A DNA stretch of 5,422 nt from Lachnoclostridium phytofermentans (GTDB lineage: Bacteria; Bacillota; Clostridia; Lachnospirales; Lachnospiraceae). Numbering within the stretch: position 1 is the first letter of the stretch; the number at the start of each line of letters is the position of its first letter. Below the pieces are notes generated by a model. The model searched no databases. It was not told the origin of the DNA and saw only the letters and a list, made by a program, of their open reading frames with translations. Location of the stretch: positions 1 to 5,422 of the forward strand of contig DPVV01000277.1 in the NCBI GenBank assembly GCA_003526525.1, written 5' to 3'. A program made the translations under genes and the position numbers. Shown piece after piece: positions 4,363-5,422 of the stretch.

Positions 4363-5422
4363 TTATGGGTTAACATGAACGATAAATGTTTCATAATCTT
4401 TTCCGGATCGAGCATCAATCGAGAATACGATATCTCCTAATGTTTTCAGTAGCTCATGATTTTGTGTTCCAAATTTTTCAGCTTCTAGTTTACCAACATA
4501 GATGTATTCTACATGATATTCACGTAATTTTTCTATAATTTCATTCTCATCCATTGAGGTATAAATTAGTTCCACTACTTTTTCTCGTTCCGCTACTTCT
4601 GGTGGTAATGCACTATCTGCTCCAGATCGCCATAACCATTCATGAGTTCTCCAACCAAGAAGTGTCGGAAGCCCGGTTATGACAGAAACTCGTTCATAAA
4701 ACGTATAGCTATCCCCATTCGCTTCAAGAACTACAGGTTGTCCTGTAATATTTTGATTCAGCCAATTCGTTGCTAAGAAGTCATCCGCGTTTTCCTTTTC
4801 CATAAATGCAGATGCATCCAAACCTTTATAATTCTCTGTTTTACGAATATCACCAAACCAAGACTTCATTGATGTTACACTGTATCCGGTAGTCCATAAT
4901 AAAAGGATTAAACCAATCACAGCAACTATTTTCCTTAGTATCGTTCTACCAAAACGGAGAAAGCGAATTAAGATATAGCCAAAACATAAACCAAACATGA
5001 TAAACCCTTGATAGGTCAATTTAAACATGGTATTGGCACGCTTGTGACTCGGATAGATGTCCTTCACATAGATAATCTCAGGTAGTATAATAAGCCCCAT
5101 TGCGCATAGTGCCATGATAACAATAAACAAATCAGCAACCTGAAGACTTTCTATCCACTGGTAAAGTTTATTCTTCTCTCCACCATAGGTTACTGTGGTT
5201 TCATAACTCATCATTAGCTTCTGAATGCGATTTCCGCTAAAGTTATTATATTTTGCTTGCTTTGCTTCTTTTTGTTCAAACTTTAACTTCTTATAGCTTG
5301 CTTTTTTCTCCGTAATGAAACCTTCCTTTTTTAAATCGCGGTACCTTGTTATGACAAAATAACCGCAAATAATAAATGGAAGACCCCATAATATTATCAT
5401 TTGATGAATCATTGATCTAGCT
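4363..5422 (-). CDS. DUF2298 (YYY-type) polytopic membrane protein, C-terminal part (runs off right edge)
   Basis: About 352 residues are visible and the frame stays open through the right edge: three sense codons precede the Met at 5412, with no stop and no ribosome binding site, so that Met is internal. Numbering from it, membrane segments lie near 6-22, 93-115, 133-151 and 160-178, with a basic, Lys-rich loop at 24-66 and a soluble tail from about 185 to 349. Two stretches mark the DUF2298 family: PEIIYVKDIY...RANTMFKLTYQ (111-135) and VVLEANGDSYTFYERVS followed by TGLPTLLGWRTHEWLWR (227-262). Family members are large membrane proteins of unproven function, resembling GT-C glycosyltransferases in layout; a lipid-linked sugar transfer role at the envelope is inference. 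The N-terminal half, where catalytic acidic residues would be expected, is outside the window. The stop codon is followed by AT-rich repeats and then a terminator. Confidence 0.82.
   Translation of the reverse strand, partial: ARSMIHQMIILWGLPFIICGYFVITRYRDLKKEGFITEKKASYKKLKFEQKEAKQAKYNNFSGNRIQKLMMSYETTVTYGGEKNKLYQWIESLQVADLFIVIMALCAMGLIILPEIIYVKDIYPSHKRANTMFKLTYQGFIMFGLCFGYILIRFLRFGRTILRKIVAVIGLILLLWTTGYSVTSMKSWFGDIRKTENYKGLDASAFMEKENADDFLATNWLNQNITGQPVVLEANGDSYTFYERVSVITGLPTLLGWRTHEWLWRSGADSALPPEVAEREKVVELIYTSMDENEIIEKLREYHVEYIYVGKLEAEKFGTQNHELLKTLGDIVFSIDARSGKDYETFIVHVNP

Noticed and set aside
5410..5412. ATG as the start of the DUF2298 protein
   Set aside because: The frame remains open to the window edge, no ribosome binding site precedes it, and the family is much longer than 349 residues.

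Overview
The window is AT-rich, uses strong Shine-Dalgarno sites (GGAGG, GGGAGGG) and sigma-A type promoters, and encodes proteins typical of low-GC Gram-positives. A clostridial host, probably in the Lachnospiraceae, is the best guess. This is inferred from protein style and composition, not from a marker gene.

All recognisable protein genes lie on the minus strand, so they read from high to low coordinates. From right to left: (1) the C-terminal part of a large DUF2298 (YYY-type) polytopic membrane protein, cut by the right edge; (2) a roughly 620-base spacer holding AT-rich repeats, a degenerate 14-bp tandem array, a long terminator hairpin, a near-consensus promoter and a compact RNA domain with a closing stem and a predicted pseudoknot; (3) an MFS transporter of the SLC45/GPH-like type with its own extended -10 promoter and terminator; (4) a membrane-anchored glycerophosphodiester phosphodiesterase; (5) a spacer with a possible plus-strand 6S-like RNA; (6) the first 22 codons of a COG0523/CobW-type metal-linked GTPase, with a clear promoter and a hairpin-rich leader, cut by the left edge.

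The genes do not form one pathway. The DUF2298 protein and the phosphodiesterase both suggest envelope or lipid-linked chemistry, the MFS protein suggests uptake or export of a sugar-like solute, and the GTPase suggests metal-cofactor handling. Each gene except perhaps the phosphodiesterase appears to be separately transcribed.

The most interesting part is non-coding. A minus-strand promoter (TTGAAA, 17 bp, TATAAA) starts transcription almost exactly at the 5' arm of a 107-nt domain closed by AACUCU/AGAGUU. Inside it are an 8-bp hairpin whose loop can pair with a downstream segment (H-type pseudoknot) and a second 5-bp hairpin. It lies about 240 bases upstream of the MFS gene, so it is either an independent structured RNA or a long leader. 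I could not assign it to a known family with certainty.
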